Source of the DNA: Rufibacter roseus
GTDB lineage: Bacteria; Bacteroidota; Bacteroidia; Cytophagales; Hymenobacteraceae
Direction: 5' to 3'
Length of the DNA stretch: 64,000 bases
Assembly: GCF_001647285.1 (NCBI RefSeq)
Contig: NZ_LRML01000002.1
Span: 456,706 to 520,705, forward strand
Part shown: positions 1-8,838 of the stretch, piece by piece
How positions within the stretch are numbered: position 1 is the first letter of the stretch
How the letters are laid out: every line of letters starts with the position of its first letter
Translations under genes and position numbers: made by a program
The notes under the pieces: generated by a model
Databases searched by the model: none
Told to the model about the DNA's origin: nothing
Seen by the model: only the letters and a program-made list of their open reading frames with translations

Positions 1-1269
1 GCAGCGGTTTACGTCTTTGCTGTAGAAGTAAGAGGCCAAGCCATATTCGGTGTCGTTAGCTAGTTGAATGGCTTCTTCCTCAGTGGCAAACCTGAAAATA
101 GGAGCAACCGGGCCAAACACCTCTTCATGGGCAATGAGCATATCTGGTGTGGCACCGGAAAGCACGGTTGGCTGAAAAAATTGCCCCTCTATGATCTCAC
201 CGCCGGTGGTAATTACCGCCCCCTTCCCTACCGCATCTTTAATGTGCTCTTGCACCTTGCGCACCGCTTTTTCATTAATGAGCGGCCCCACCTGCACCTC
301 TGGGTCCAGCACACTTCCGGTTTTCAAACCTTTAACGGCTTGGGTAAACTTCTCCACAAAGGCATCATACACACTGTCTTGCACCAGAATTCGGTTCACG
401 CACACGCAGGTTTGCCCATTGTGCCGGAACTTAGATACCAGAGCTCCCTGCACGGCGGCATCCAGATCAGCATCGTCAAAGGCAATAAAGGGCGCATTGC
501 CGCCTAATTCCAGTGACAGTTTCTTGAGCGTAGAGGCGCTTTGCTCCATCAGAATTTTACCTACCGGGGTTGAACCGGTGAAAGACAGCTTACGCACCTT
601 GGGGTTTTCGCAAAGCTCCTTGCCTACTTCACTACTACTAGAGGAGGTTATGGTGTTATACACGCCCTTCGGAAAACCGGCTTCCTCTGCCAGATAAGCA
701 ATGGCCAAACCAGTTAAAGGCGTTTCTGAGGGTACCTTCACTACTACCGGACTACCGGCTGCCAAGGCGGGACCCACTTTTCGGGTGATCATGGCCAGCG
801 GAAAGTTCCAAGGGGTAATAGCCGCCACGACTCCTATTGATTGTTTGATCACCACCAAACGCCGGTCTTGGGTATGGGACGGAATGACATCGCCGTAGGC
901 ACGCTTAGCTTCTTCGGCAAACCATTCTATGAAAGACGCACCATAATTTACCTCACCTAAACTTTCAGTAATGACCTTACCGGATTCAATGGTCATGAGG
1001 TGCGCCAGCTCTTCTTTATGGGCTATGATCAAATCAAACCATTTCCTTAGCAGTGCGGCTCTTTCTTTGCCTGTCAGATCACGGTAGGCGGGCCAGGCGG
1101 CTGAGGCGGCATCTATGGCTTCTTTCACATCTCCTCGGTCCATGTCCGGTACCGAGCCAATTACTTCACCAGTGGCGGGGTTGGTTATTTCAAAAGTTTC
1201 GCCAGAGGCGGCAGATATCCAAGCTCCGTTCACATATGCTTGGTTTCTGATCAATGTATTTTCTTCCAT
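1..1269 (-). CDS. gabD: NAD(P)-dependent succinate-semialdehyde dehydrogenase, C-terminus cut by window edge
   Basis: This aldehyde dehydrogenase probably oxidises succinate semialdehyde to succinate in the cytoplasm, the last step of the GABA shunt. Reading the minus strand from ATG at 1269 gives 423 codons without a stop. The N-terminus contains NPATGEVIG. The cofactor-binding region reads ITPWNFPLAMITRKVGPALA, followed by SFTGSTPVGK, the general-base segment LELGGNAPF (Glu near residue 252) and the catalytic cysteine in GQTCVC (near residue 286). This order is typical of the GabD/SSADH branch. Family members have about 455-485 residues, so some 30-60 are missing beyond base 1. Apparent plus-strand frames here are antisense shadows. 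The exact substrate is inferred from overall resemblance, and a related aldehyde dehydrogenase remains possible. Confidence 0.9.
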   Translation of the reverse strand, partial: MEENTLIRNQAYVNGAWISAASGETFEITNPATGEVIGSVPDMDRGDVKEAIDAASAAWPAYRDLTGKERAALLRKWFDLIIAHKEELAHLMTIESGKVITESLGEVNYGASFIEWFAEEAKRAYGDVIPSHTQDRRLVVIKQSIGVVAAITPWNFPLAMITRKVGPALAAGSPVVVKVPSETPLTGLAIAYLAEEAGFPKGVYNTITSSSSSEVGKELCENPKVRKLSFTGSTPVGKILMEQSASTLKKLSLELGGNAPFIAFDDADLDAAVQGALVSKFRHNGQTCVCVNRILVQDSVYDAFVEKFTQAVKGLKTGSVLDPEVQVGPLINEKAVRKVQEHIKDAVGKGAVITTGGEIIEGQFFQPTVLSGATPDMLIAHEEVFGPVAPIFRFATEEEAIQLANDTEYGLASYFYSKDVNRC

Positions 1270-1643
1270 GTTCTTATATCATTAGCAAAGAGGTAGCTGC
1301 TGCTTCACTTCCCATCAGCTCCAGTACCCCCTTTTCAGGTACGGTGAATAAACTTCTTCGGCAAATCTACACTAGTGGTAAATTCTACAACAGCTTTTTA
1401 TAGAGCCAGCAATTTATTAACATAGACAAAATAAATAACCATATAATAATTATTGATTTGTTCTATAGTAACTAAGACGCCACCTTTGAGTATAAGGTAA
1501 AAGAGAAAACTTCAGTAAGACCTACTTTTACCTTTTTTATACTGGGTAAACCGATAGCTGCAAAGGCTTTCGTGTTCCCTTTTACCTGAATACCGCTTTT
1601 AATCACCGTTAATTTTTCATTCATCATCAAAACAAAATTATCT
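1270..1643. other. Intergenic region between divergent gabD and katA
   Basis: This is a 374-base AT-rich gap between divergent genes and must hold both promoters. It contains one possible small minus-strand reading frame (1472-1627). I see no convincing TAnnTTTG promoter box, no terminator and no clear OxyR-like site. Confidence 0.5.
1472..1627 (-). CDS. Possible small protein of 51 residues, unrecognised
   Basis: A minus-strand reading frame starts with two adjacent ATG codons (1627 and 1624) and ends at 1472, 17 bases from the divergent katA start. Its composition looks more coding-like than the usual shadow frames: a run of K, V, I and T residues ([19 protein letters not shown]) without low-complexity bias. 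There is no signal peptide, membrane segment or recognised motif. It may be a small protein, the remnant of a larger one, or chance. The case for translation is weak. Confidence 0.25.
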   Translation of the reverse strand: MMNEKLTVIKSGIQVKGNTKAFAAIGLPSIKKVKVGLTEVFSFTLYSKVAS

Positions 1644-3257
1644 ATGGTGGAAAACAACCAAAACAAACCAGGCAACAACGGTTCCGGAAACGAAGAAGCC
1701 ATGAAACTGACCACTCGTCAGGGGCATCCGGTTACCGACAACCAGAACATTCGCACCGTTGGAAACCGCGGACCTGCTACGCTGGAGAACTACCACTTCA
1801 TTGAGAAGATCAGTCACTTTGACCGTGAGCGGGTTCCAGAAAGAGTCGTGCACGCCAGAGGCGCCGGAGCGCATGGTGTGTTTGAAGCGTACGGAAAAGT
1901 GGGCGATGAGCCTATTGCCAAATATACCCGCGCCAAACTGTTCCAGGAAAAAGGAAAGCAGACGCCTGTGTTTGTGCGGTTCTCTACCGTAGGCCACGGC
2001 ACCCACTCCCCTGAAACCCTGCGCGACCCGCGCGGCTTTGCCGTTAAGTTTTACACCGAAGACGGAAACTGGGATCTGGTGGGCAATAACCTGAAGATCT
2101 TTTTCATTCGGGATGCCATGAAATTCCCGGACCTGATTCACTCCCAGAAGCCAGATCCGGTAACCAACATCCAGAGCGGCGAGCGCATTTTTGACTTCAT
2201 CGCCAACACCCCTGAGGCTACCCACATGGCTACTTTCCTGTTCTCGCCTTGGGGTATTCCGGCTAACTACCGGCAAATGCAGGGTTCTGGCGTGAACACC
2301 TACAAGTGGGTGAACAAAGAAGGTGAATCTGTATTAGTGAAATATCATTGGGAGCCCCTGAAACAAGGCATCAGAAACCTTACCCAGGCAGAAGCAGAAG
2401 CTATTCAGGCTAAAAACTTCAACCACGCTACCCAAGATCTATACGAGGCCATCAAAGAAGGTAACTACCCTGAGTGGGAGCTGTGCGTGCAAATCATGAG
2501 CGATGACGACCACCCAGAGCTGGACTTTGACCCGTTAGACGATACCAAACTGTGGCCAGTTGATCAGTTCCCTTTCTTGCCAGTGGGCAAAATGACCCTG
2601 AACCGCAACCCAGTTGACTACTTCAATGAGGTAGAGCAGTCAGCATTCGGAACGGGTGTATTGGTAGACGGACTGGCTTTCTCTGACGACAAAATGTTGC
2701 AGGGCCGTACCTTCTCCTACTCAGACACGCAACGCTACCGCGTAGGGCCAAACTACTTGCAGCTGCCAATCAATGCGCCTCGTGTGAAAGTGAACACGAA
2801 TCAGCGTGGGGGCCAGATGTCTTTCCACACTGATTTTGCCGAAGGCCAGAATCCGCATATCAACTACGAGCCATCGTTCCTGGGAGGCTTGAAAGAAGCT
2901 GCTCCGGCCGGTGGTGATTACTCGCCTCGCTACGAAGCTGCTAACCTGGTACACCAGAAATTGGACCGTACCAACGACTTCAAGCAAGCCGGTGAAACTT
3001 ACCGCAACTTTGAGGACTGGGAGCGCGAAGACCTCATCAACAACCTGGTGAATACGCTGGCTACATGTGACCAGCGCATCCAAGACAAGATGATCGAGCA
3101 CTTCTCTCTAGCCGACGAGGATTACGGTCGCCGGGTAAGAGAAGGTCTGGAGAATACCAAAAAGATGATGGATGACAAAGGGCCAAGCGGAGCTACCTCT
3201 CCAAAAGAAGGTGTAGAAGATGCCAAAAACAATTCGCATCCGGCTAAGCCCTATTAA
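1644..3257 (+). CDS. katA: Monofunctional haem catalase
   Basis: Converts hydrogen peroxide to water and oxygen in the cytoplasm. The 537 residues match the small-subunit catalase layout. The distal catalytic His is His70 in [12 protein letters not shown], the distal Asn is Asn148 in GNWDLVGNN, and the proximal haem-ligand Tyr is Tyr359 in [12 protein letters not shown], with its partner Arg355. These numbers almost equal those of human catalase (75, 148, 358). The ATG at 1644 leaves a hydrophilic 20-residue extension ([14 protein letters not shown]) before the conserved core, and the C-terminal tail is also polar. A strong terminator follows at 3276-3307. Regulation by peroxide is likely from family knowledge, but no operator was seen. 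Assignment to the small-subunit clade is by length and overall similarity. Confidence 0.97.
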   Translation: MVENNQNKPGNNGSGNEEAMKLTTRQGHPVTDNQNIRTVGNRGPATLENYHFIEKISHFDRERVPERVVHARGAGAHGVFEAYGKVGDEPIAKYTRAKLFQEKGKQTPVFVRFSTVGHGTHSPETLRDPRGFAVKFYTEDGNWDLVGNNLKIFFIRDAMKFPDLIHSQKPDPVTNIQSGERIFDFIANTPEATHMATFLFSPWGIPANYRQMQGSGVNTYKWVNKEGESVLVKYHWEPLKQGIRNLTQAEAEAIQAKNFNHATQDLYEAIKEGNYPEWELCVQIMSDDDHPELDFDPLDDTKLWPVDQFPFLPVGKMTLNRNPVDYFNEVEQSAFGTGVLVDGLAFSDDKMLQGRTFSYSDTQRYRVGPNYLQLPINAPRVKVNTNQRGGQMSFHTDFAEGQNPHINYEPSFLGGLKEAAPAGGDYSPRYEAANLVHQKLDRTNDFKQAGETYRNFEDWEREDLINNLVNTLATCDQRIQDKMIEHFSLADEDYGRRVREGLENTKKMMDDKGPSGATSPKEGVEDAKNNSHPAKPY

Positions 3258-3275
3258 TTTGTAATATTCTTTTTT

Positions 3276-3307
3276 AGAAAAGCCACCTCTTTTGGGGTGG
3301 CTTTTCT
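3276..3307 (+). terminator. Rho-independent terminator after katA
   Basis: Twelve-base perfect stem (3276-3287 with 3296-3307) around an 8-base loop, located 18 bases after the katA stop, with GC-rich base GCCACC and flanking A/T runs on both sides. Confidence 0.85.
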
Positions 3308-3344
3308 ATTTCAACTACCCGAGCAAATACTAATTGCCATCAAT

Positions 3345-3385
3345 CCTGTTTTCAGCCTGCTTTTGGAAAAACAGCATCAAAACGC
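3345..3385. repeat. R palindrome copy 1
   Basis: Near-palindrome CCTGTTTTCAGCCTGC / centre TTTTGGAAAA / ACAGCATCAAAACGC, in the codirectional katA-adh gap, 37 bases past the katA terminator, so it is separate from it. Confidence 0.75.
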
Positions 3386-3592
3386 TTCTGCATCATTCCT
3401 TCCCCCTCGGGGAGAAGGTTAGGAGAAGGGGGAATAACGGCTCAAATTGCAGCTCAAGGGCTACTGGCACAGACACTAGCAGGAACTTGAACTCAAGGCT
3501 TTAGCCATACAAATTCAGCAGCACTACATCTTCAGCAGATTCTTCCCGTATCTTATAGTTTTAGAGCTTTTAGAATCTCAAACCCATACACT

Positions 3593-4645
3593 ATGTTAGA
3601 AACAAAAGGATACGCCGCATTTGACGCCAACACTCCCCTGGCCCCCTATAACTTTGAACGCCGAGACGTAGGTCCGCACGATGTACTGATACAAATACAT
3701 TTCTGTGGCGTTTGCCACTCAGACCTGCACACCGCCAAAGGTGAGTGGGGCGGTGCTATGTACCCCGTAGTGCCGGGCCACGAGATTGTGGGCCGCATTC
3801 TCAAAGTGGGTGAGCACGTGCAGAAATTTAAAGAAGGCGAAATGGCAGGTGTAGGCTGCATGGTAGACTCCTGCCAAACCTGCCCTAGCTGCAACGAAGG
3901 CCTTGAACAATACTGCGTACAAGGCTTTACCGGCACCTATAACAGCCCCGAAAAAGGCATGGACACCCCCACCTACGGCGGTTATTCAAACCAAATTGTG
4001 GTGAATGAGAATTATGTGCTGAAGATCAGGGAAGATCAGGATTTGGCCAGAGTTGCTCCTTTGCTTTGTGCCGGAATAACTACTTACTCGCCCCTGCGCC
4101 ACTGGAAAGTAAGTGAAGGCCATAAAGTAGCCGTGGTTGGATTAGGTGGCTTAGGTCACATGGCTGTGAAATTGGCCGCTTCCATGGGAGCCGAGGTGAC
4201 GGTGCTAAGTACCTCGCCAAGCAAAGAAGCAGACGCGCAGTCGCTGGGAGCCCATAAATTTGTGGTCACCAAAGACGAAAATGCCCTGAAGCAAGTGCGC
4301 GGCTCTTTTGATTTCATCATAAACACAGTATCAGCTAAGGTGAGCTTAGACATGTATGCCAGCCTGCTCAAGCGCGACGGCACCATGATTTTATTGGGAG
4401 TTCCGCCCGAAGCTCCACAACTGCACGCGGGTACACTTATTTTCGGGCGTAGAAGCATTGCCGGCTCACTTATTGGTGGCATTGCTGAAACCCAGGAAAT
4501 GCTGGACTACTGCGCGGAGCACAATATCCTTTCAGACGTGGAGGTAATCAGCATGTCGCAGATCAACAACGCCTATGACCGTATGTTGGCCGGTGATGTG
4601 AAGTACCGATTCGTGATTGACATGTCTACGCTACAGCACGCTTAA
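3593..4645 (+). CDS. Zinc-dependent alcohol dehydrogenase, NAD(P)-linked, YahK/cinnamyl type
   Basis: Medium-chain zinc dehydrogenase of 350 residues, probably reducing aldehydes to alcohols with NADPH in the cytoplasm. Catalytic zinc ligands are Cys41 (CGVCHSD), His63/Glu64 (PGHEIVG) and a Cys near 159 (PLLCAG). Structural zinc is bound by Cys94, 97, 100 and 108 (CQTCPSC then QYC). The Rossmann motif GLGGLGH lies near 182-188. Similarity runs to the YahK/CAD branch, whose members act on a broad range of aldehydes. Start at ATG 3593 leaves the short N-terminus usual for this branch. It stands alone between terminators and is convergent with the M28 peptidase gene. The physiological substrate cannot be told from sequence. 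Confidence 0.92.
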   Translation: MLETKGYAAFDANTPLAPYNFERRDVGPHDVLIQIHFCGVCHSDLHTAKGEWGGAMYPVVPGHEIVGRILKVGEHVQKFKEGEMAGVGCMVDSCQTCPSCNEGLEQYCVQGFTGTYNSPEKGMDTPTYGGYSNQIVVNENYVLKIREDQDLARVAPLLCAGITTYSPLRHWKVSEGHKVAVVGLGGLGHMAVKLAASMGAEVTVLSTSPSKEADAQSLGAHKFVVTKDENALKQVRGSFDFIINTVSAKVSLDMYASLLKRDGTMILLGVPPEAPQLHAGTLIFGRRSIAGSLIGGIAETQEMLDYCAEHNILSDVEVISMSQINNAYDRMLAGDVKYRFVIDMSTLQHA

Positions 4646-4664
4646 TTATTTAAATCATACACCA

Positions 4665-4698
4665 AAAGGCCTGCCTTCAGAAAAGAAGGCAGGCCTTT
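4665..4698. terminator. Bidirectional terminator after adh
   Basis: Fourteen-base perfect stem (4665-4678 with 4685-4698), AAAGGCCTGCCTTC and its complement, with a 6-base loop. It is in the convergent gap between adh and the M28 peptidase, and directly abuts R copy 2. Confidence 0.85.
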
Positions 4699-4699
4699 A

Positions 4700-4740
4700 C
4701 GTTTTAGGTGTGTTTTAAGAAAAACAGCTCCAAAACAGCT
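4700..4740. repeat. R palindrome copy 2
   Basis: CGTTTTAGGTGTGTTTTAAG then AAAAACAGCTCCAAAACAGCT. It starts two bases after the adh terminator stem and ends 24 bases before the end of the convergent peptidase gene. Confidence 0.8.
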
Positions 4741-4764
4741 TGTAGAAGCTTTTTGTCTGGAATG

Positions 4765-5616
4765 TTAAAAGTTAAGCATGGCTGCGTAAACACCTTTCAC
4801 CACTTCCGTCATCCGGTTGAAATCAAGGGTATCAATGGTGTCAGTTCTTTGGTGGTAGTGTGGGTTGCGCAGAAAAGAAGTGTCGTTGATCATGACGGCT
4901 TGGTAGCCTTGCGCCCAATAGTTGCGGTGGTCTGAGAGCGAGACACCGGGCAAGGCCGGCGGAGCGGCAATGGACTGCACATCTATGTCAGAATTTTGCT
5001 GCATGAACTTCTGCACCCGCTGCACCGTCTGCTCCTGCCCCATCTGCCCCACCACCACTATAAAATTACCGGTATTGGGGTACAACTTCTTCAAAGACTC
5101 ATGCTGAAACTCCTGTGAATTGGGGGCATCGGTGAAGTAGCCAATCATCTCCAGGCAAATCATCAGCCGCACATCTACCTTCTCCCGTTTCATTGAAGCG
5201 GCATGTACCGCGCTGCCCATTTTTTCGGTGGCAAAGAACGGGGGCTCCTCAAAGTTGAAAGCTACAAAATCGATGCGGTATTTCAGGTTAGGCTTTTCTT
5301 CGTGCACCACTCGGGCAAGCTCCAACAAGCCTGCAACCGCACTGCCATTGTCATCGGCTCCTGGTGTGTCGTCGCACACATCATAGTGAGCCCCTACAAT
5401 AATTCGTTCTCCGTCTTCAGGCCCAACTGTTAAAATTATATTTTCAAACCCCTGGTGTAGCGCCTGCTTACTTACTCTGTCACTCAACTTCCGGAATTCC
5501 TGCTCTATGTAATCTGCAGCTTTCTGAAGCGACGCCGGATACCTAATGCTGCGGGGCGGGTCAAGTGAGGTGAGGTATTGAACATCTGCGTAAAGACGGT
5601 CTCGTTGTACAGGCAT
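4765..5616 (-). CDS. M28 family zinc metallopeptidase
   Basis: Aminopeptidase-type M28 protein of 283 residues. The usual metal ligands are visible: His in VGAHYD, bridging Asp in PGADDNGSAVAG, the general-base/ligand Glu pair in NFEEPPF, an Asp or Glu in ICLEMIGYF, and the last His in SLSDHRNYW. No signal peptide or lipobox is apparent, so it appears cytoplasmic, unlike many exported M28 members. Start at ATG 5616; there is no better upstream start. Substrate class (free N-terminal residues of peptides) is known for the family but not provable here. The gene is convergent with adh and divergent from the outer-membrane protein gene at 5795. Confidence 0.88.
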   Translation of the reverse strand: MPVQRDRLYADVQYLTSLDPPRSIRYPASLQKAADYIEQEFRKLSDRVSKQALHQGFENIILTVGPEDGERIIVGAHYDVCDDTPGADDNGSAVAGLLELARVVHEEKPNLKYRIDFVAFNFEEPPFFATEKMGSAVHAASMKREKVDVRLMICLEMIGYFTDAPNSQEFQHESLKKLYPNTGNFIVVVGQMGQEQTVQRVQKFMQQNSDIDVQSIAAPPALPGVSLSDHRNYWAQGYQAVMINDTSFLRNPHYHQRTDTIDTLDFNRMTEVVKGVYAAMLNF

Positions 5617-5794
5617 GGCAAACAGATCTGGTGGAACGGTTATATGTACTGATTCAGGTTGGGCAAGTTGCTTTTCTCAGCCCGAACTTATACGGATTCT
5701 CTTCTGGAAACTACTACTTGAATCAATACCCAGAGGCAGAGCATCAACTTCTACTAGTACCGCCCGTACTTTCTGAGAATCAAAATTCCCCCCT

Positions 5795-6580
5795 ATGAAA
5801 AACATATACTTATTTTTTTTAAGCAGCTTGTTGCCTCTTGCGGCTATGGCCCAAGAATCGAGTCCGCCTGAATTTGAAACGGACCGCCCTGACCGCACCG
5901 AGGCTTCTAGTGTAGTACCCAAAGGATATTATCAGTTAGAAACCGGCTTCCGCTATCAGAAAGATAGAAAGAACGGAATAGAGCAAAAGGAATGGATGTA
6001 CCCCCAGGCCCTGCTCCGAATAGGTGTATTTGAAAAAGCGGAACTGCGCTTGGAAGGTACCTACCGCCGCCAGGATTATAGACATGCAGATCTGCTGTTC
6101 CAGCAACACAAAGGATTAAGCAACCTGCGGGTGGGCACCAAGATTAAGCTGGCGGAGGAGAATGGCGTTCTTCCGGAGACCTCTGTTTTAGGAATGCTTG
6201 AAATGCCTTTGGGCCATGACCAATTCGAGCCAGAGAAAGTGGCTCCCCAAATAAGGCTGTTGTTCACAAACAAACTCACCCAAAACCTGAAGCTCCAGTA
6301 CAATGTGGGCTACCGGAGGCAGAAAGAACAAGGCGACATGGAAAACAAGCTACAGTACACCGCAGCCTTCAGCGGAAAGCTCAGTGAGAAGCTGACTCTC
6401 TTTGCTGAATTCTTTGGGGAGAAAACCAAAGAAAGTCGCCCTAAGAACCAGGTAGATGGAGGTTTACAGTTCATGGTACTGCCCAACCTGCAGATAGATG
6501 CCATTGCCGGAGCAGGTATTTCCTCGGCTGCCCCTGAGTTCTTCTTGGGTGGAGGCATTAGTCTGCGGTTACCACAATAA
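5795..6580 (+). CDS. Outer-membrane beta-barrel protein, Phenol_MetA_deg-like transporter
   Basis: A 261-residue exported protein. Residues 1-19 form a signal peptide (LFFLSSLLPLAAMA, cleaved before QESS). The mature part starts with PEFETDRPDRTEASSVVP, a segment typical of the Bacteroidota family annotated as 'transporter' or Phenol_MetA_deg-like. It continues with alternating amphipathic strands rich in aromatic ends (YQLETGFRYQ, LQYNVGYRRQ, LTLFAEFFGE) and ends in FFLGGGISLRLPQ, as barrel proteins do. Role is unproven: passage of small hydrophobic compounds is only suggested by family name. R copy 3 lies 12 bases after the stop. Confidence 0.8.
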   Translation: MKNIYLFFLSSLLPLAAMAQESSPPEFETDRPDRTEASSVVPKGYYQLETGFRYQKDRKNGIEQKEWMYPQALLRIGVFEKAELRLEGTYRRQDYRHADLLFQQHKGLSNLRVGTKIKLAEENGVLPETSVLGMLEMPLGHDQFEPEKVAPQIRLLFTNKLTQNLKLQYNVGYRRQKEQGDMENKLQYTAAFSGKLSEKLTLFAEFFGEKTKESRPKNQVDGGLQFMVLPNLQIDAIAGAGISSAAPEFFLGGGISLRLPQ

Positions 6581-6592
6581 AAAGCAAAGAGG

Positions 6593-6632
6593 CTGTTTTA
6601 GGCTTATTTTTAGAAAACCAAACCTAAAACAG
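6593..6632. repeat. R palindrome copy 3
   Basis: CTGTTTTAGGCTTATTTTTAG then AAAACCAAACCTAAAACAG. It lies between two plus-strand genes, 12 bases after the outer-membrane protein stop; no other terminator is visible there. Confidence 0.85.
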
Positions 6633-6846
6633 ACGTTCAAGACAGAGATGCAATTCAGCTTAAATCACTGGTTTATTCCTATTGATATAAAAGACTTTTA
6701 AATTTATTAGATAATCGTAGAAAACGGCAGGACCCCAAAACAACCCACCATTTCTCATTCATAATTTCTAATTTTTAATTTGCCGCAGGCCTCGTATCTT
6801 AGGTGAGGGCAAGCAGGTTGTTTGCCAGAAACTTAGGTAAAACCAG

Positions 6847-7666
6847 ATGCACGAAAAAGGCCTGCACCACCCTAAAAAGATTCTACTGCTCATTGGCCTA
6901 ACTATAGCCGGTGTAGTTGCAGTACTCCTGCAAGACCGAATTCCGCAGGATGTTTCTTACCACATTTTTGCCGACGAAAGAGAATTACTGGGGTTGCCAA
7001 ATTTTTGGAATGTGGTATCCAACCTCCCTTTTGTAGTAATTGGCGCCTGGGCCTTTTTGCAGCTTCTCTCGCAAAAGCCAGCTGGGTTGCTGAAGGGTAC
7101 CTTGCCCGGCTATCTGATTTTCTTTGTGGGCATAGTCTGTACCGGATTAGGCTCGGCGTATTATCACCTGAGTCCGTCTAACCAAACCCTCCTCTGGGAC
7201 CGATTACCTATGACCATTGCCTTCATGGGCTTTTTCTCCGTTATTCTAAGTGAATACGTTCACTTTAAGGCTGGTAAAATACTACTTGCTCCCCTGTTGT
7301 TGTTAGGCGCTTGGTCAGTGGGGTACTGGTATTTAACTGAACTGCATGGTCAAGGTGATCTAAGGTTTTATGTGCTGGTTCAATTTCTGCCTATTCTGCT
7401 CACTCCTGTTATCTTGCTGCTGTTTTCTTCGCCATTTAACACCAACGCCTACACTTGGTTAGTAGTGTTGGCCTACGCCCTTGCTAAAGTATTTGAAACC
7501 TTTGATGCCCAAATTCTGCAGGTAACCGGTAGCCTGAGTGGCCATTCTATTAAACACGTGCTGGCTGGCAATGGCGCCGCTCATATTCCTGCTGGGGCTC
7601 TACAAAAGAAGAGTGGTGCACAGAACAAAAAAGAAGAAGATACAGCCTGTCACAGCAGTCCCTTAA
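6847..7666 (+). pseudogene. Ceramidase-like integral membrane hydrolase with a one-base frameshift
   Basis: Seven-helix membrane protein resembling the alkaline ceramidase/PAQR hydrolase superfamily. The sequence shows a conserved SAYYHLSPSN segment, the DRLPM motif (Asp) and SGHSIKH near the end (His pair), which would form the metal site. After IKHVLA the annotated frame becomes hydrophilic and runs into the following terminator, ending at 7701. One base earlier, at 7567-7568 (GG), the other frame reads AMAPLIFLLGLYKRR, a proper last helix with a positive end, and stops at 7666 before the terminator. Removing one G gives 272 residues. I therefore treat it as a frameshifted gene or a sequencing error. 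Substrate is not known; ceramide is inferred only from the fold family. Confidence 0.75.
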
Positions 7667-7670
7667 AAGC

Positions 7671-7697
7671 AAAACGCCACCCGTTTGGGTGCGTTTT
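7671..7697 (+). terminator. Terminator after the ceramidase-like gene
   Basis: Stem AAAACGC-ACCC with GGGTGCGTTTT (one bulged C), TTT-containing loop, 4 bases after the frame-restored stop at 7666. The unrestored frame would read through it. Confidence 0.75.
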
Positions 7698-7714
7698 ATG
7701 ATTGTATCTCTTTA

Positions 7715-8185
7715 TTAGTTCTTTGCCTTCACCGGCAAACCTTCTAATTGAGCGTAGGTGATTTTCCAGGCGCCCTTATCGTTCTTCTTCCAAATCAGGA
7801 CGTAATTTCCTTCTCCTTCACCGCGGGGCAACTCATTGCTTTCGGGTAACACATCTACGCGGTAGGTCCCCCCGTCATAGGCAATGCCATCGCTTACCCC
7901 AGAGTTCACGCTGTAGGTTCTCAAGTCTTCTATGGTGCCCATGGTTTCTCTTACCCATTTCTGAGACACCTCAGAGCGGCCACTGTAATGCACTTCGCCC
8001 TGTAAAAAGTGCGCGTCTTCGGCAAACATAGTGTCTAATTTGGTGGTGTTGCGGCTATTCCACGCGGAAATAAATTCCTGGCTTAGCTGCTGCACGTTGA
8101 CACCTTCAGTTCCAGCAGTTTCGGTCTTAGAGCAGGAAGTGAACGCCAGCGACGCCATTACGCATATAAAAGCAAAATATCTCAT
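7715..8185 (-). CDS. SnoaL/NTF2-like (DUF4440-type) lipoprotein
   Basis: Exported lipoprotein of 156 residues. The start is set at ATG 8185 because it gives a clean lipoprotein signal, MRYFAFICVMASLAFTSC, with the lipid-anchored Cys at 18; the longer frame from 8248 puts 21 polar residues before it. The mature domain shows the NTF2-like pattern: a first helix (LSQEFISAWNSRNTTKLDTM), FAEDAHFL, and a closing strand pattern (GNYVLIWKKNDKGAWKIT). Such proteins often bind or modify small hydrophobic molecules, but no catalytic residues identify a reaction. Convergent with the ceramidase-like gene. Confidence 0.75.
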   Translation of the reverse strand: MRYFAFICVMASLAFTSCSKTETAGTEGVNVQQLSQEFISAWNSRNTTKLDTMFAEDAHFLQGEVHYSGRSEVSQKWVRETMGTIEDLRTYSVNSGVSDGIAYDGGTYRVDVLPESNELPRGEGEGNYVLIWKKNDKGAWKITYAQLEGLPVKAKN

Positions 8186-8269
8186 TGTAGTAGCATGTTT
8201 AAGTGAATGAATACCCCTCATACTGTATTCAAATATTAGGGGTTTCAAATATTAACAAACAGGTACAAA

Positions 8270-8298
8270 AAAGCCCAAGCCACTGGTGCTTGGGCTTT
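8270..8298 (-). terminator. Terminator of the glycine-zipper gene
   Basis: Eleven-base stem, AAAGCCCAAGC (8270-8280) with GCTTGGGCTTT (8288-8298), followed on the minus strand by a run of six T. It lies 18 bases past the stop at 8317. Confidence 0.85.
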
Positions 8299-8316
8299 CT
8301 GATATCTATCTCTGGG

Positions 8317-8838
8317 TTACCAGCTTTTTCTTCTTACTTCAGAGTCTGCGTAAGGCTTAGAGCGGTCTCCGTAATACTCGTTCGGCAGATAAGCTATGTT
8401 CATGATCTGCGGCTGGTTTTGCTCGGCAAATGAATTCATAATAGCCGGAGTACTGGCGGCAGCGGCTTTTTTAGGCGCTGAGGCTTTTCTGGCCACTGAT
8501 CCTGCTGAGTTGTTAGAAGAGCTATAAGCATATGCTCTGTTAGCTGCTACAGTTCTTTCAAATTCAGCCTGACGCTCGGCTTCGGCTTTTTTATTCTTGT
8601 TGTCAATGATCTTACCAACTCCGTAACCGGCTGCGGCACCAACGGCACCACCAACTACACCACCAACTACCCGGTTCTTTTTATGTATGATTGCACCAGC
8701 TGCTGCACCAGTACCACCACCAATTACCGCGCCTTTGGCTTGCGGGCTCCACTTCTTGTTATCTTGTGCTTGGACTTCGGTGCTCATAGCAACCGATCCT
8801 AAAAACATCATGCTAAAGATTAAACTGAGCTTTTTCAT
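8317..8838 (-). CDS. Exported glycine-zipper (YMGG-like) protein
   Basis: A 173-residue protein with a signal peptide, MKKLSLIFSMMFLGSVAMS, likely cleaved after VQA. Residues 34-76 form two glycine/alanine-rich hydrophobic segments, GAVIGGGTGAAAGAIIH and VVGGVVGGAVGAAAGYGVG, separated by KKNR. This is the glycine-zipper arrangement of YMGG or Omp-type envelope proteins. The C-terminal half is polar with Ala/Ser-rich stretches (PKKAAAAS). Probably envelope-associated, possibly oligomeric in the outer membrane. No enzymatic motif. Function unknown. Confidence 0.75.
   Translation of the reverse strand: MKKLSLIFSMMFLGSVAMSTEVQAQDNKKWSPQAKGAVIGGGTGAAAGAIIHKKNRVVGGVVGGAVGAAAGYGVGKIIDNKNKKAEAERQAEFERTVAANRAYAYSSSNNSAGSVARKASAPKKAAAASTPAIMNSFAEQNQPQIMNIAYLPNEYYGDRSKPYADSEVRRKSW

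Larger units (their letters stand above)
3258..3592. other. Intergenic region katA to adh
   Basis: This 335-base gap holds the katA terminator (3276-3307), one R palindrome (3345-3385) and a purine/pyrimidine-rich stretch at about 3398-3433 made of CCTTCCCCCTC and GGGGAGAAGG, which can fold on itself and resembles GGGGAGAAGG-type intergenic repeats seen in other bacteria. The remaining 150 bases before adh show no recognisable promoter box. Confidence 0.5.

Noticed and set aside
64..1250. Plus-strand open frames (147, 168, 65 and 65 residues)
   Set aside because: They are antisense shadows of the gabD coding region, which reads cleanly on the minus strand with all family motifs.
3398..3433. 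Purine-rich CCTTCCCCCTC/GGGGAGAAGG stretch as a gene-related signal
   Set aside because: It resembles general intergenic repeats of other bacteria and I see no further copy in this window, so I report it only as part of the gap.
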